From Bacillus thuringiensis (GTDB lineage: Bacteria; Bacillota; Bacilli; Bacillales; Bacillaceae_G), in contig NZ_JACYOF010000002.1 of NCBI RefSeq assembly GCF_014932895.1, positions 1-64,000 on the forward strand: a stretch of DNA of 64,000 nucleotides. Direction: 5' to 3'. The notes under the pieces were generated by a model. The model did not search any database. It had not been told where the DNA came from and saw nothing but the letters and a program-made list of their open reading frames with translations. The translations under genes were made by a program, and so were the position numbers. Shown in pieces: positions 51,631 to 60,659 of this stretch (its first letter is position 1; every line of letters starts with the position of its first letter).

Positions 51631-52828
51631 ATGGTAAAAATAAAATCCAACCAATCAATAATATAAAAACAATCCCTACAATCAAAGCTGGTAATAAATA
51701 AAAGTGAGAAAATATAACTATTCCATATAAAAGGATAGCTGGAAGTAGTAAATAACGATCCACCTTCCATCTTAACAATAGTAATTTCCCTTCATCACAA
51801 TATAAATGAAGAAACATTTTTTTCGTAAATTCATTCCAATAATCGTGCGCATAACGAGAAATTGCAACTAAAGCAAATGCAAGAATAATAGCTGAAATCC
51901 ACCTCGGACTCATGATAATACTTACCGTGCTTATACATACAATTTGAATATAAAATATTCGTGCACTACTTGTACGGAAAAATTCTTTCAAAAAAGATTC
52001 TACAATACGTGAATCAGCTTTTTCCGCTAAAAATTTTTTAGAACGTGGAAACATCCATGGTTTTTTATTCGAACTACTCGGCTTAGCAGCATGACCACCA
52101 ACTTGCATAATACCGCTCGTCCAACGCATACTTTCTTCTTTTTCTTTCTCAACTTCTTTAAAAAAGTAATTCTTATAATTCATCTTTTCTTTTACTAATA
52201 TTATAGTTAGGAAAACTGCTAGACCGATAAATAGTATTGAATAAAATGGATTTTTATAAATAAAAAATAGACTCATTCCAAAAAAGGATAAACTCATAGA
52301 AAATATTACATTTTTTATAGTCCATAAAACCCATCGTTTCCCCACACGTACATGAATAAATCTCGTCAACAACGATAACATAAATCGAAATACAGTAAAG
52401 AATGCCCAAAATAATACGATTTGTATCTTTGTCACTCCGTTACTTTTCATTAACACCGGTAACATAACAATTACTACCATTACATTCGTTATCGCTATTC
52501 GAACAAATGTATATATCATGCCATACTGGATTAATTTTCGCATATGAGTTGGATACGAAATTAAAAATAAACTATCCCCTTGTTCAAAAAATGAGCGAAC
52601 TCCTCTTGAATATGTAACAAAATAAAATGCGAGTAGACCTAATCCGAAACAAACCGTTTCTTCCATCGATAATTCATTTATCCATAGTGAACGATAATAG
52701 ATTCCCATAAATATAAGTGCTGGAATAATAATATATAACGCGACTGTCCAATCTGTTATAGAACGTATGGACTTCCATTTTCGCCGAAGTTCATAGCGCA
52801 CTCTTTTATAAAATTGTTGTTTAATCAT
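51629..52828 (-). CDS. ABC-2/EcsB-type exporter permease
   Basis: 399 residues from ATG 52828, which overlaps the upstream ATPase stop codon by 8 nt (AAGG upstream). It has about nine hydrophobic segments, with a cytoplasmic basic stretch near 230-270 (PSSSNKKPWMFPRSKKFL). The N-terminus YKRVRYELRRKWKSI is typical of EcsB-like permeases. With the preceding ATPase it forms an exporter like EcsAB, which in Bacillus affects secretion and site-2 protease activity; whether this is the main ecs locus or a paralogue is not clear, since hit and ecsC genes are not adjacent. Confidence 0.75.
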   Translation of the reverse strand: MIKQQFYKRVRYELRRKWKSIRSITDWTVALYIIIPALIFMGIYYRSLWINELSMEETVCFGLGLLAFYFVTYSRGVRSFFEQGDSLFLISYPTHMRKLIQYGMIYTFVRIAITNVMVVIVMLPVLMKSNGVTKIQIVLFWAFFTVFRFMLSLLTRFIHVRVGKRWVLWTIKNVIFSMSLSFFGMSLFFIYKNPFYSILFIGLAVFLTIILVKEKMNYKNYFFKEVEKEKEESMRWTSGIMQVGGHAAKPSSSNKKPWMFPRSKKFLAEKADSRIVESFLKEFFRTSSARIFYIQIVCISTVSIIMSPRWISAIILAFALVAISRYAHDYWNEFTKKMFLHLYCDEGKLLLLRWKVDRYLLLPAILLYGIVIFSHFYLLPALIVGIVFILLIGWILFLP

Positions 52829-53531
52829 GCTGTTCACGCCTTACAATTGCATCAAAGCAGTCTAATAATGGACTATCCGGCATTTCAGCTAACATTTGAA
52901 TCGTATGTAAATTCCCATCTGCTACTAACGTTCCTTGCGAAATGAGCAAAAATCTCTCACAAATCCTTTCAGCAGTATCCAATACATGCGTACATAGTAA
53001 AATTCCTGCTCCACGTTCTTTTTCTTTATATAAATAGTTTAAAAATTCCTTCGTAGCTACTGGATCTAATCCGATAAAAGGTTCGTCAATTATATAGAAA
53101 TCTGGCTCTGTTAAAAATGCCAATATAAGCATCGATTTTTGTTTCATACCTTTTGAAAACTTTGATAAATACTCATGCTTATGCTTATCCATTCGAAACA
53201 TATGCAATAATTCTTCAGCTTTTCCTTCCCAGCTTCCTACTTCATCCTCTCGAGCAGCCATTAATAAATCAATATGCTCCCAGAGCGTCAAGTAATCATA
53301 ATACGTTGGGTGTTCCGGCACGTATGCATACGGATTTTTCTTTTCACCAAATGAAATTTCACCATTTATATTTGCAAGTAAACCGAGTATCGTTTTAATC
53401 GTCGTACTTTTCCCAGCTCCATTTGCGCCAATAAGAGCCACTAGTTCACCCTTTTCAATAGAAAATTCAATATCATGAATTGTCTCTTCTCCTATTTCAT
53501 ATCCAGCAGAACGGATATTCACTTCTAACAT
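52821..53531 (-). CDS. ABC transporter ATP-binding protein (EcsA-like)
   Basis: 236 residues from ATG 53531, after AAGGGGAA; the frame extends 13 codons further without a good site. Walker A is GANGAGKST, the signature reads FSKGMKQKSM (Ser-Lys-Gly variant), Walker B YIIDEPFIGLD and the switch is CTHVLDTAE. The K-G-M-K/Q-Q signature is common in ABC-2 exporters of the EcsA/NatA group. It pairs with the permease downstream. Confidence 0.88.
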   Translation of the reverse strand: MLEVNIRSAGYEIGEETIHDIEFSIEKGELVALIGANGAGKSTTIKTILGLLANINGEISFGEKKNPYAYVPEHPTYYDYLTLWEHIDLLMAAREDEVGSWEGKAEELLHMFRMDKHKHEYLSKFSKGMKQKSMLILAFLTEPDFYIIDEPFIGLDPVATKEFLNYLYKEKERGAGILLCTHVLDTAERICERFLLISQGTLVADGNLHTIQMLAEMPDSPLLDCFDAIVRREQHD

Positions 53532-53692
53532 ACATTCCCCTTCTTTCCCTCGCATTATAATCAAAGGCATTCACATTATCTCCCTAACTATATATCATTA
53601 TATCATGTTTAAAATATTCATTTTCATAGCAGGAAAAAACATTTTTTAACAGAATATTAAATGTTTGATTACATTTTATTGGAGTGGATAAT

Positions 53693-54124
53693 ATGTCTTT
53701 TCAAATTCGTAAAGCGACGATAGATGATATAGATGCACTTTGTTCTTTAACAAAAGAATTAAAAGGTTCCTCTATTTCCTATGAAGATATGAACAACCGA
53801 TTGCAATTCGTACAAATGAGTCCTTTTGATTTTTTATATGTTTATGAGGAAGAAGAAACTATATATGGATTACTTGGGTTTCGTATACGCGAAAATTTAG
53901 AAGATGTAACACGCTATGGAGAGATTTCAATTATTAGTGTTGATTCTACGATACGACGGAAAGGCATTGGACACGTGTTAATGGATTATGCAGAACAATT
54001 AGCAAAGAAGCAGAATTGCATTGGCACATGGCTAGTTAGCGGAACAAAAAGAGTAGAAGCACATCCTTTTTACAAAAAATTAGGTTATGAAGTAAATGGA
54101 TATCGATTTGTAAAACATTTTTAA
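53693..54124 (+). CDS. GNAT family N-acetyltransferase
   Basis: 143 residues from ATG 53693, placed 8 nt after GGAG. Motif order: QIRKATIDDIDALCSLTKEL, FLYVYEEEETIYGLLGF, then acetyl-CoA loop STIRRKGIGHVLMDYAEQLA (R-R-K-G-I-G) and AHPFYKKLGYEV. It acetylates an unknown amine; the RimI-like spacing is typical of small-molecule or protein acetyltransferases. It precedes a HAD phosphatase gene by 29 nt, perhaps in the same operon. Confidence 0.88.
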   Translation: MSFQIRKATIDDIDALCSLTKELKGSSISYEDMNNRLQFVQMSPFDFLYVYEEEETIYGLLGFRIRENLEDVTRYGEISIISVDSTIRRKGIGHVLMDYAEQLAKKQNCIGTWLVSGTKRVEAHPFYKKLGYEVNGYRFVKHF

Positions 54125-54153
54125 ACTACTTATAAATTGAAAGGACTATAACT

Positions 54154-54681
54154 ATGGCAAACATTAAAGCAATATTCATTGATCGTGACGGTACAATTGG
54201 TGGCGACACTACAATACATTATCCAGGATCTTTTACATTATTTCCTTTTACAAAAGCAGCCTTGCAAAAACTAAAAGCTCAAAATATAAAAATTTTCTCT
54301 TTTACAAACCAACCAGGTATCGCGGATGGGATAGCGACTGTAGCTGATTTTGTACAAGAATTAGAAGGTTTCGGTTTTGATGATATTTACGTTTGTCCTC
54401 ACAAACACGGTGATGCTTGTGAATGCCGTAAACCAAGTATAGGTATGCTTCTTAAAGCAGCGGAAAAACATGGGCTTGATTTAACACAATGTGCTGTAGT
54501 TGGTGATCGTTGGACTGATATTGTTGCAGGAGCAAAAGTGAATGCAACAACGATATTAGTACGAACAGGCGCTGGATATGATGCTTTACATACGTACCGA
54601 GACAAATGGGCACATATTGAGCCAAACTACATTGCAGATAACTTTGAAGATGCAACAAACTGGGTTTTAAATCAACTATAA
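54154..54681 (+). CDS. HAD-IIIA phosphatase (histidinol / heptose-bisphosphate type)
   Basis: 175 residues. Motif I is IFIDRDGTIGGD, motif II FSFTNQPGIA, motif III and IV CRKPSIGMLLKAA and AVVGDRWTDIVAG. The Zn-binding loop CPHKHGDACECRKP (C-x-H...C-x-C) is diagnostic of the GmhB/HisB-N group, which dephosphorylates bisphosphate sugars or histidinol phosphate. Gram-positive members usually act on unknown or nucleotide-sugar-pathway substrates. AAAGGA lies 8 nt upstream. Confidence 0.88.
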   Translation: MANIKAIFIDRDGTIGGDTTIHYPGSFTLFPFTKAALQKLKAQNIKIFSFTNQPGIADGIATVADFVQELEGFGFDDIYVCPHKHGDACECRKPSIGMLLKAAEKHGLDLTQCAVVGDRWTDIVAGAKVNATTILVRTGAGYDALHTYRDKWAHIEPNYIADNFEDATNWVLNQL

Positions 54682-54735
54682 TGCAATTAAAGATTTTGAT
54701 TCACTCGATCTCATTTAAAGCATGGTTAAAATAGC

Positions 54736-54765
54736 TGTTTTGGCAGATACTTGTCTGCCAAAACA
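54736..54765 (+). terminator. Hairpin after the HAD-IIIA gene
   Basis: A perfect 12-bp stem (TGTTTTGGCAGA with TCTGCCAAAACA, 6-nt loop). No U-run follows, so it may be an RNA-stabilising or weak termination structure. The rest of 54682-54953 shows no gene. Confidence 0.5.
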
Positions 54766-54885
54766 AAGAAGAGATCGCCTCAACAGGTAACAAATTTCCT
54801 TTTGAGGTACAAACATTGCAAATGACATCATATTTTTGTCACTAATATCTATGAAATTCTCTGATTAAATAACATCAATAAACGT

Positions 54886-54921
54886 AAAGAAGGGATAGCT
54901 TAGTAGCTATCCCTTCTTTAT
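54886..54921 (-). terminator. Terminator of the yoaS-yozG pair
   Basis: A perfect 15-bp stem (AAAGAAGGGATAGCT with its complement). Weak T-run on the minus strand. Confidence 0.65.
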
Positions 54922-54953
54922 TGACTCCTGTTAATTACATTTGTTATTTGTTT

Positions 54954-55172
54954 TTATTGAGTATCTTCGTCGCTTTTGTACTCCAAAACATCACCTGGTT
55001 GACAATCTAAAGCCTTACATATTGCTTCTAATGTTGAAAAACGAACCGCTTTTGCTTTCCCATTTTTCAGAATAGAAAGATTCGCCATAGTAATTCCAAC
55101 CTTCTCCGAAAGCTCTGTTACGCTCATCTTTCGTTTTGCTAACATAACATCAATATTAATAATAATTGTCAT
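54954..55172 (-). CDS. Cro/C1-type HTH regulator (YozG-like)
   Basis: 72 residues from ATG 55172, after GAGGTGGAGG; a GTG three codons earlier is possible. The single HTH reads VMLAKRKMSVTELSEKVGIT, then MANLSILKNGKAKAVRFSTL and EAICKALDCQPGDVLEY. The VRFSTLEAICKAL ending is typical of the HTH_26/YozG group. It is paired with a DUF2975 membrane protein gene 10 nt upstream, the same arrangement as B. subtilis yoaS-yozG. It probably controls that pair. Confidence 0.9.
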   Translation of the reverse strand: MTIIINIDVMLAKRKMSVTELSEKVGITMANLSILKNGKAKAVRFSTLEAICKALDCQPGDVLEYKSDEDTQ

Positions 55173-55182
55173 ATCCTCCACC

Positions 55183-55668
55183 TCAGACCGTCAAATCATT
55201 TTCTGATTTTATGTTAATCACTTCTTGTAGAAGGCGTTGGAGGATAGCAGCAAAAACTGCGATAACGAGCGAAGCAAAAATGATGATGAGTCCCATTAAT
55301 CCAATAGGAGGGTCAACTTTCTTCGCTATAAAATGAAAAAGTGGCAAACCTAATACATACAAACCACTAATTGTAATTGCACAGCCCTTTATATTCTTTA
55401 ACGCCTTTACAGATAATTCCGAGAACGCTGTGTTCTCGTCAATGTACTGTAAAAGATTGAAAGCCTGATAGAGAGCAACATAAAAAGGTATAGCCGCTCC
55501 ATACATCACAATGAAAACAAGATATTTCATTGGAGCAATATTTGGATACAATTTTGCTGCAAAATTCGCTATATGGGGCACTAAAAATATACACAAAGCA
55601 AACACTGCAATTCCAACCAGAAAAATAATTACTTTTAAGAAAGTGGTTGAACTTCGTTTTACATTCAT
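55183..55668 (-). CDS. DUF2975 membrane protein (YoaS-like)
   Basis: 161 residues with four hydrophobic segments (~11-33, ~46-66, ~95-112, ~120-145). The segment AFNLLQYIDENTAFSELSVK is the family landmark. Function unknown; in many Firmicutes it is encoded with a small HTH regulator, as here. It could be a membrane-bound partner of the regulator (inference). Confidence 0.85.
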   Translation of the reverse strand: MNVKRSSTTFLKVIIFLVGIAVFALCIFLVPHIANFAAKLYPNIAPMKYLVFIVMYGAAIPFYVALYQAFNLLQYIDENTAFSELSVKALKNIKGCAITISGLYVLGLPLFHFIAKKVDPPIGLMGLIIIFASLVIAVFAAILQRLLQEVINIKSENDLTV

Positions 55669-55846
55669 TTACAATACCTCACTTATTCAATGACAATATG
55701 ATTTTATCACATAATTTATTGTTTTACAATAAATATATATCGTGTTTCATTTTATTATTACGGATTCTTTTTTGACAAAAATAAAAAGAATTTCTCATTA
55801 CAAAGAAATTCTTTTACTTGAAAACGTCTCTTTTAATCTTAAATTT

Positions 55847-56287
55847 TTAAAAAGTTAATTCATAATGGAAATAACGATTATCTCTCAAATAACCATTTTC
55901 AGCGTATAATCGCTGCGCTGATAAATTATCAATCTCTGTTTGTAATTTTACACCTTTTGCGCCATTTTCTAATGCGAATTTTTTAGCTGCTTCTAATAAT
56001 TTTTTACCTGTTCCGGCTCCGCGCTTCGCCGCTTGTACAAACAGATCGTTTAAAATCCATAATTCTTTCATTGAAATGGAAGAAAATGATGGATATAGTT
56101 GCGTGAACCCAATATATTCACCGTCTTCAACTGCCACGAAAATAACGGATTCTTTTCTCTCCATTCGATTTCGTAAAAATACTTTAGCTCCTTCTAAATC
56201 GGAATCTTGTCGGTAAAACATGCGATAATTATTAAAAACTGTTGCTAGTCCATCTAAATCTGCAATTGTTGCCTCATATATTCTCAT
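55847..56287 (-). CDS. GNAT family N-acetyltransferase
   Basis: 146 residues from ATG 56287, which overlaps the trmO stop codon in an ATGA junction (GGAG upstream). Motifs: ATIADLDGLATVFNNYRMFY, IFVAVEDGEYIGFTQLYP, then LNDLFVQAAKRGAGTGKKLL (acetyl-CoA loop R-G-A-G-T-G-K) and AQRLYAENGYLRD. Substrate unknown. It is co-transcribed with a TrmO-type gene, but no functional link is known. Confidence 0.87.
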   Translation of the reverse strand: MRIYEATIADLDGLATVFNNYRMFYRQDSDLEGAKVFLRNRMERKESVIFVAVEDGEYIGFTQLYPSFSSISMKELWILNDLFVQAAKRGAGTGKKLLEAAKKFALENGAKGVKLQTEIDNLSAQRLYAENGYLRDNRYFHYELTF

Positions 56288-56763
56288 TTTACTCCATTCC
56301 CCTTCCAATACCGTCTCATTATATCCGTTGCCCATTTAGGCTGTTGTATTTCTTCTTTTGGCATAAACTCTTTCATTATTGGCTTTATATCCAATATAGG
56401 GGTTCCATCAATAGCATCTAACCCCTCAACAATAATTGATTTGCCTTCTCTTTTTATCACCTTTACAATTGTCACACCTATGCGATTCGGTCGATTTTTC
56501 CCACGCTGTGCAAAAATACCTACTTTAGGATAATCATTATTATTTCTAGGATGTCTAGCAAAATATTGAATTTGCTTATCAGTTACTTTATGAAAATAAA
56601 AAACAACTTCAATATGAGAAAAGTCTTCCACTCCTTGTATACTTTCCTCTGTATATATATCCGTTAAAGTAATACAGGATGAAACTTCTCCCCACTCATC
56701 ATCTTTTATTTCCTTTCTTTCATTATGTACAAATGCGATTGGTTGAACTGAAAACATACGCAT
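56284..56763 (-). CDS. TrmO/TsaA family tRNA m6t6A37 methyltransferase-like protein
   Basis: 159 residues. The conserved core reads QGVEDFSHIEVVFYFHKV, then RHPRNNNDYPKVGIFAQRGK and NRPNRIGVTIVKVIKREG, followed by the GLDAIDGTPILDIKPI block. This matches the TsaA/TrmO fold, in which E. coli TrmO uses SAM to N6-methylate t6A at tRNA position 37. Bacillus members are less studied, so the target is inferred. It is the first gene before the GNAT. Confidence 0.82.
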   Translation of the reverse strand: MRMFSVQPIAFVHNERKEIKDDEWGEVSSCITLTDIYTEESIQGVEDFSHIEVVFYFHKVTDKQIQYFARHPRNNNDYPKVGIFAQRGKNRPNRIGVTIVKVIKREGKSIIVEGLDAIDGTPILDIKPIMKEFMPKEEIQQPKWATDIMRRYWKGNGVK

Positions 56764-56845
56764 TCCCCCTTAAATGTAACCACTTACATTATAAAATATT
56801 TTCTGACTGTTTTCCAGACTCACGAATTAAGTTTACATAACATAA

Positions 56846-57544
56846 TTATAATCTATTTCCTAAAGCGAAATTTACCGCTTCAATCGCATGTATATACGTA
56901 GTATCAAATATCGGAACTGATACGTCTTCCTGCTTTATTAATAACCCTATTTCTGTGCAGCCTAAAATTATTCCCTGCGTCCCTTTTTACACTAGCTCTT
57001 CTATAACTCTTTTATAATACTCTCTTGATTGAGATGTTATTTTTCCTAAACATAATTCTGTATATATTATTCCATTTATCTTTTCTCTATTTTTCTCTGA
57101 TGGTACCATGACTTTTATATCATACTCTTCTATACGTGACTTATAGAAATCTTGCTTCATTGTATATTTAGTTCCAAGCAGACCAACCGTTTGAATACCT
57201 TTTCTTTTAATTTCTTTTGCAGTGGCATCAGCAATATGTAATACCGGAATATCAATATTCTTTTCTATTTTCTCGATCACTTTATGCATTGTATTCGTAC
57301 AAATGATTATAAAGTCTGCTCTCCCCTTTTGTAATAAATATGCCGCATTCCCTAATACTTCTCCTGCTCTATTCCAATCTCCGTTAGACTGGAATCGTTC
57401 AATCTCTTGGAAGTCAACGTTATTGATCATACATTTCGCTGAATGTAACCCTCCTAATCTCTCTTTTAATTCTTCATTAATAATTCGATGATATTCAGAG
57501 GTTGATTCCCAACTCATACCGCCTATAAGACCTATCGTTTTCAT
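56846..57544 (-). pseudogene. Aspartate/glutamate racemase, interrupted by nonsense codon
   Basis: From ATG 57544 (after GAGGTG) the product begins MKTIGLIGGMSWESTSEYHR and includes the first catalytic cysteine (IIICTNTMHKV). A TAA at 56987-56989 stops it after EELV; the frame continues without further stops as GTQGIILGCTEIGLLI, then the usual C-terminus to a TAA at 56849. Thus the second catalytic cysteine (GCTE) is lost from the truncated 185-residue product. A racemase of this family needs both cysteines, so the gene is presumed inactive. A CAA/AAA/GAA to TAA change would explain it. Confidence 0.85.
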
Positions 57545-57617
57545 AGAATATAACACCTCTTCAACAATATTTCACGGACATAAAAGCTATAAATTATTAT
57601 ATATTTTTCATACAATA

Positions 57618-57653
57618 AAACAAGACTTTATAATGAATACAAAGTCTTGTTTC
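57618..57653 (-). terminator. Terminator of the iron-dehydrogenase gene
   Basis: A 12-bp stem AAACAAGACTTT with AAAGTCTTGTTT about 70 bp after the dehydrogenase stop codon. Confidence 0.65.
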
Positions 57654-57724
57654 TATAGTGGATCCATCCCACTACTTATTGATTTATCCCCTATTTCATT
57701 TCCAAGGAAATTTTTATTGAATTT

Positions 57725-58933
57725 TCAGAAATTATTATTGGATTTTTCGGGAAGATATTCATATTGATAATTAAAACACTCTCGATACAATTGTTTGATT
57801 TCATCATAAGAAGGAACTCGTGGATTATTTCCTGGGCTACCACTTTCAATTGCATCTGAAGCCATTTTAGAAATAGCATTTTCAAATTCAATTTCATCAA
57901 TTCCATATTCTTTTAAGTTTGGAATACGAAGGTCAAAGCAAAGTTTTTTTATTTCAGCAAGCGTGTAGTTCGCTACTTCTGCATTAGAATATGAGTACCA
58001 ATCTTTGTTTAAACTGCGTCCAATCTCTGCTAATCTTTTCACTGCACTTGTTTTTGTAAACTCTAAAACTGTAGGTAATAGTATGGCATTCGATATACCA
58101 TGTGGTACATGAAATAATGCACCCACTGGCCGAGACATTCCATGAACTAATGTAACTGATGCATTAGAAAATGCGATTCCAGCTTGTAATGAAGCAATCA
58201 TCAGCGCTTCTCTCGCCTCCATATTATCTCCGTCTTCATATGCAATACGTAAATATTTCATAATACTTTCAATAGCTGAAAGAGCAAGTACATCTGTAAG
58301 TGGTTGTGAAACTTTAGAAATATACGCTTCGATTGCATGACATAATGCATCTATTCCTGTCGCTGCCGTAATATGAGGTGGTACCGAACATGTTAAAATC
58401 GGGTCTATAATTGCTACTTGCGGGGTAAAACTCGGATGTTTTATCATCATTTTTACATCTGTTTTTTTATTCGTAATTACTGCTACACTTGTTACTTCTG
58501 ATCCAGTACCAGAAGTTGTTGGAATTGCAATAAGTGGTAACGGGTCATTTTCTATTTCGATATCCTTTTGGACGTAATCTTCAACTTCTCCCCCATTTGT
58601 ATATAAAACTGCTACCGCTTTCGCTGCATCAATACAACTTCCACCACCAATACCGATAATAAAATCGCACTTTCCTTCTTTACAAATAGTTAACGCTTCT
58701 AATACGTGTATATTTGTAGGCTCAACATTCACTTTATTATATGTAATAACAGTAATACCTTTCTTATTTAGTTGTTTTATACAACTCTCAACATACCCTA
58801 ATTTCTCCATAATTGTATCAGTAACTATAAAAGCTCTTTTCCCCAATTTCTTTGATTGTTCCCCCAGTTTTTCAAGCGAATTTCTTCCATATAATACAGA
58901 CTTCGGCATACGAAACTCAGCAACTTCTTGCAA
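57725..58933 (-). CDS. Iron-dependent alcohol dehydrogenase (4-hydroxybutyrate / 1,3-propanediol type)
   Basis: About 402 residues; the start is TTG 58933 (AAGGGG 8 nt upstream) or GTG 58942. The group III dehydrogenase signature is clear: GIGGGSCIDAAKAVAVLYT (NAD), IPTTSGTGSEVTSVAVI, then metal-ligand region ATGIDALCHAIEAYIS, and HGMSRPVGALFHVPHGISNA. D/H metal ligands lie in GIDALCHAIE and GALFHVPHG. It reduces an aldehyde or ketone with NAD(P)H. The GntP-family permease gene 78 bp upstream suggests a hydroxy-acid substrate such as hydroxybutyrate (inference). Confidence 0.9.
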   Translation of the reverse strand: MQEVAEFRMPKSVLYGRNSLEKLGEQSKKLGKRAFIVTDTIMEKLGYVESCIKQLNKKGITVITYNKVNVEPTNIHVLEALTICKEGKCDFIIGIGGGSCIDAAKAVAVLYTNGGEVEDYVQKDIEIENDPLPLIAIPTTSGTGSEVTSVAVITNKKTDVKMMIKHPSFTPQVAIIDPILTCSVPPHITAATGIDALCHAIEAYISKVSQPLTDVLALSAIESIMKYLRIAYEDGDNMEAREALMIASLQAGIAFSNASVTLVHGMSRPVGALFHVPHGISNAILLPTVLEFTKTSAVKRLAEIGRSLNKDWYSYSNAEVANYTLAEIKKLCFDLRIPNLKEYGIDEIEFENAISKMASDAIESGSPGNNPRVPSYDEIKQLYRECFNYQYEYLPEKSNNNF

Positions 58934-59020
58934 GTACTCCACCCCTTCTTACCTTAATTAATATTTTATTATATAAAATATCGATTTGATAAATCTTTAC
59001 AATTCATATTTTATCTATTA

Positions 59021-60460
59021 TTAATAGATTCCTGTTAAAGTATAGAATGCGATAACTAAAAATACAGCAACCGTTTTCAAAACTGTGATAGCGAATATAT
59101 CTTTATATGATTGTTTATGTGTTAACCCTGTTACTGTAAGGATAGTTATAATAGCCCCGTTATGTGGTAATGTATCCATTCCTCCTGATGCCATTGATAC
59201 GATTCGGTGCATTACTTCTAATGGAATATCAAATTGGTTGGCTGCTGCAATAAATTTATCCCCCATCGCACTTAAAACTATCCCCATACCTCCTGATGCA
59301 GATCCTGTAATACCTGCTAAAATATTCGTCGTTACTGCTCCATTCACTAAAGGGTTAGTAAATGTGGCAGAAATACTATCTCTCATAATTGCAAAGCCTG
59401 GAAGTGCTGCAATTACACCACCAAATCCAAACTCAGCTCCTGTATTCATTGTTGCAAGTAGTGCTCCACCAATACTTGTATTCAATCCAGCTTGAAACCC
59501 TGTTACTACTCGTTTCCAATACAATATAAGCGTTGTTACAATACCTATAATAAGTGCCAATTCTACAGACCAAATTCCAACTACCGCACTTAATTCTACT
59601 TTTCCAAATGCTTTCATGCCAATTGCTGAAAAATCAAAACCGTTCGGATACCACTTCGGTATCATAATAGTAAAAACTTTATTCATTACACCTACTAAAA
59701 TAAGTGGTATAAAAGCAATAAATTGTTGCGCCCTCGTAATACCCACGCTTTTTAACAGTAGCATTTCTTTCTGCTCTAATTCCAATGATGCAGCCATTTC
59801 ATGATTCCCATCATGAAATCCGAAATAACCTTCTCCCGCCACCTTAGCTTTTTTACGTCTACTTTCTAAATAAAGTAATCCTAACGTTAAAACAAAAATT
59901 GCTCCTACAATTCCGAGTATCGGTGCAGCATAAATATCCGTTTTAAAAAATGTTGTAGGTATTACATTTTGAATTTGAGGTGTTCCAGGGAGAGCATCCA
60001 TTGTAAATGTTACTGCCCCAAGAACAATTGTTCCGGGAATTAAACGCTTTGGAATATTTGCTTGTCGAAACAATTTAGCTGCAAATGGATATACAGCAAA
60101 CACTACTACATAAACACTCACACCACTATACGTTAAAATAGCACCCATTAATACAATCGCTAATATCGTACGTTTTTCACCAACTAACTCTATAATCGTC
60201 TTTGCAATAGAGTCCGCAATTCCTGACATTTCTACTACTTTCCCAAATATTGCTCCTAGTAAAAACACAGGGAAATATAACTTTATAAACCCTACCATTT
60301 TCTCCATAAAGATATTAGAAAAGAAAGGTAATACATAACTAGGTTCTGTCAAAAATACTGCAAATAATGCAAATATCGGTGCAAATAAAATAACAGAAAA
60401 CCCTCTATATGCTACAAACATAAGTAAGCTAAGTGCTAATAATATAATAACTAGCTCCAA
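59021..60460 (-). CDS. GntP-family permease
   Basis: 479 residues with about 12 membrane segments. Conserved parts include FLLGAIFGKVVEMSGIADSIA and GVVAALPGFAIMRDSIS-like residues in the C-terminal half, then NILAGITGSASGGMGIVLSAM and SMASGGMDTLPHNGAIITIL. The latter two are GntP/YxjC-type landmarks. The family takes up gluconate or short hydroxy-acids; B. subtilis YxjC is linked to hydroxybutyrate metabolism. Together with the downstream dehydrogenase this suggests hydroxybutyrate-type uptake. No terminator is seen between them. Confidence 0.85.
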   Translation of the reverse strand: MELVIILLALSLLMFVAYRGFSVILFAPIFALFAVFLTEPSYVLPFFSNIFMEKMVGFIKLYFPVFLLGAIFGKVVEMSGIADSIAKTIIELVGEKRTILAIVLMGAILTYSGVSVYVVVFAVYPFAAKLFRQANIPKRLIPGTIVLGAVTFTMDALPGTPQIQNVIPTTFFKTDIYAAPILGIVGAIFVLTLGLLYLESRRKKAKVAGEGYFGFHDGNHEMAASLELEQKEMLLLKSVGITRAQQFIAFIPLILVGVMNKVFTIMIPKWYPNGFDFSAIGMKAFGKVELSAVVGIWSVELALIIGIVTTLILYWKRVVTGFQAGLNTSIGGALLATMNTGAEFGFGGVIAALPGFAIMRDSISATFTNPLVNGAVTTNILAGITGSASGGMGIVLSAMGDKFIAAANQFDIPLEVMHRIVSMASGGMDTLPHNGAIITILTVTGLTHKQSYKDIFAITVLKTVAVFLVIAFYTLTGIY

Positions 60461-60599
60461 TTATACCCCTCCACTAAACAGAAAATTCAAACTATTATTA
60501 ATAAACATCTACTAATCTCTTAATTCTGACATCCCTCCTCTTATTCATACAAATTTTTCATGCTAAAAATGTCTAATTATACATATTCGATTACATATA

Positions 60600-60653
60600 A
60601 AAAATCCCTTTAAACATAAACGAATTCATCATCATACGTTATAAAGGGATTAC
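60600..60653 (-). terminator. Terminator of a HAD phosphatase gene
   Basis: A 10-bp stem AATCCCTTTA with TAAAGGGATT around a long loop, followed by a U-run on the minus strand. Confidence 0.65.
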
Positions 60654-60659
60654 TAGCCT

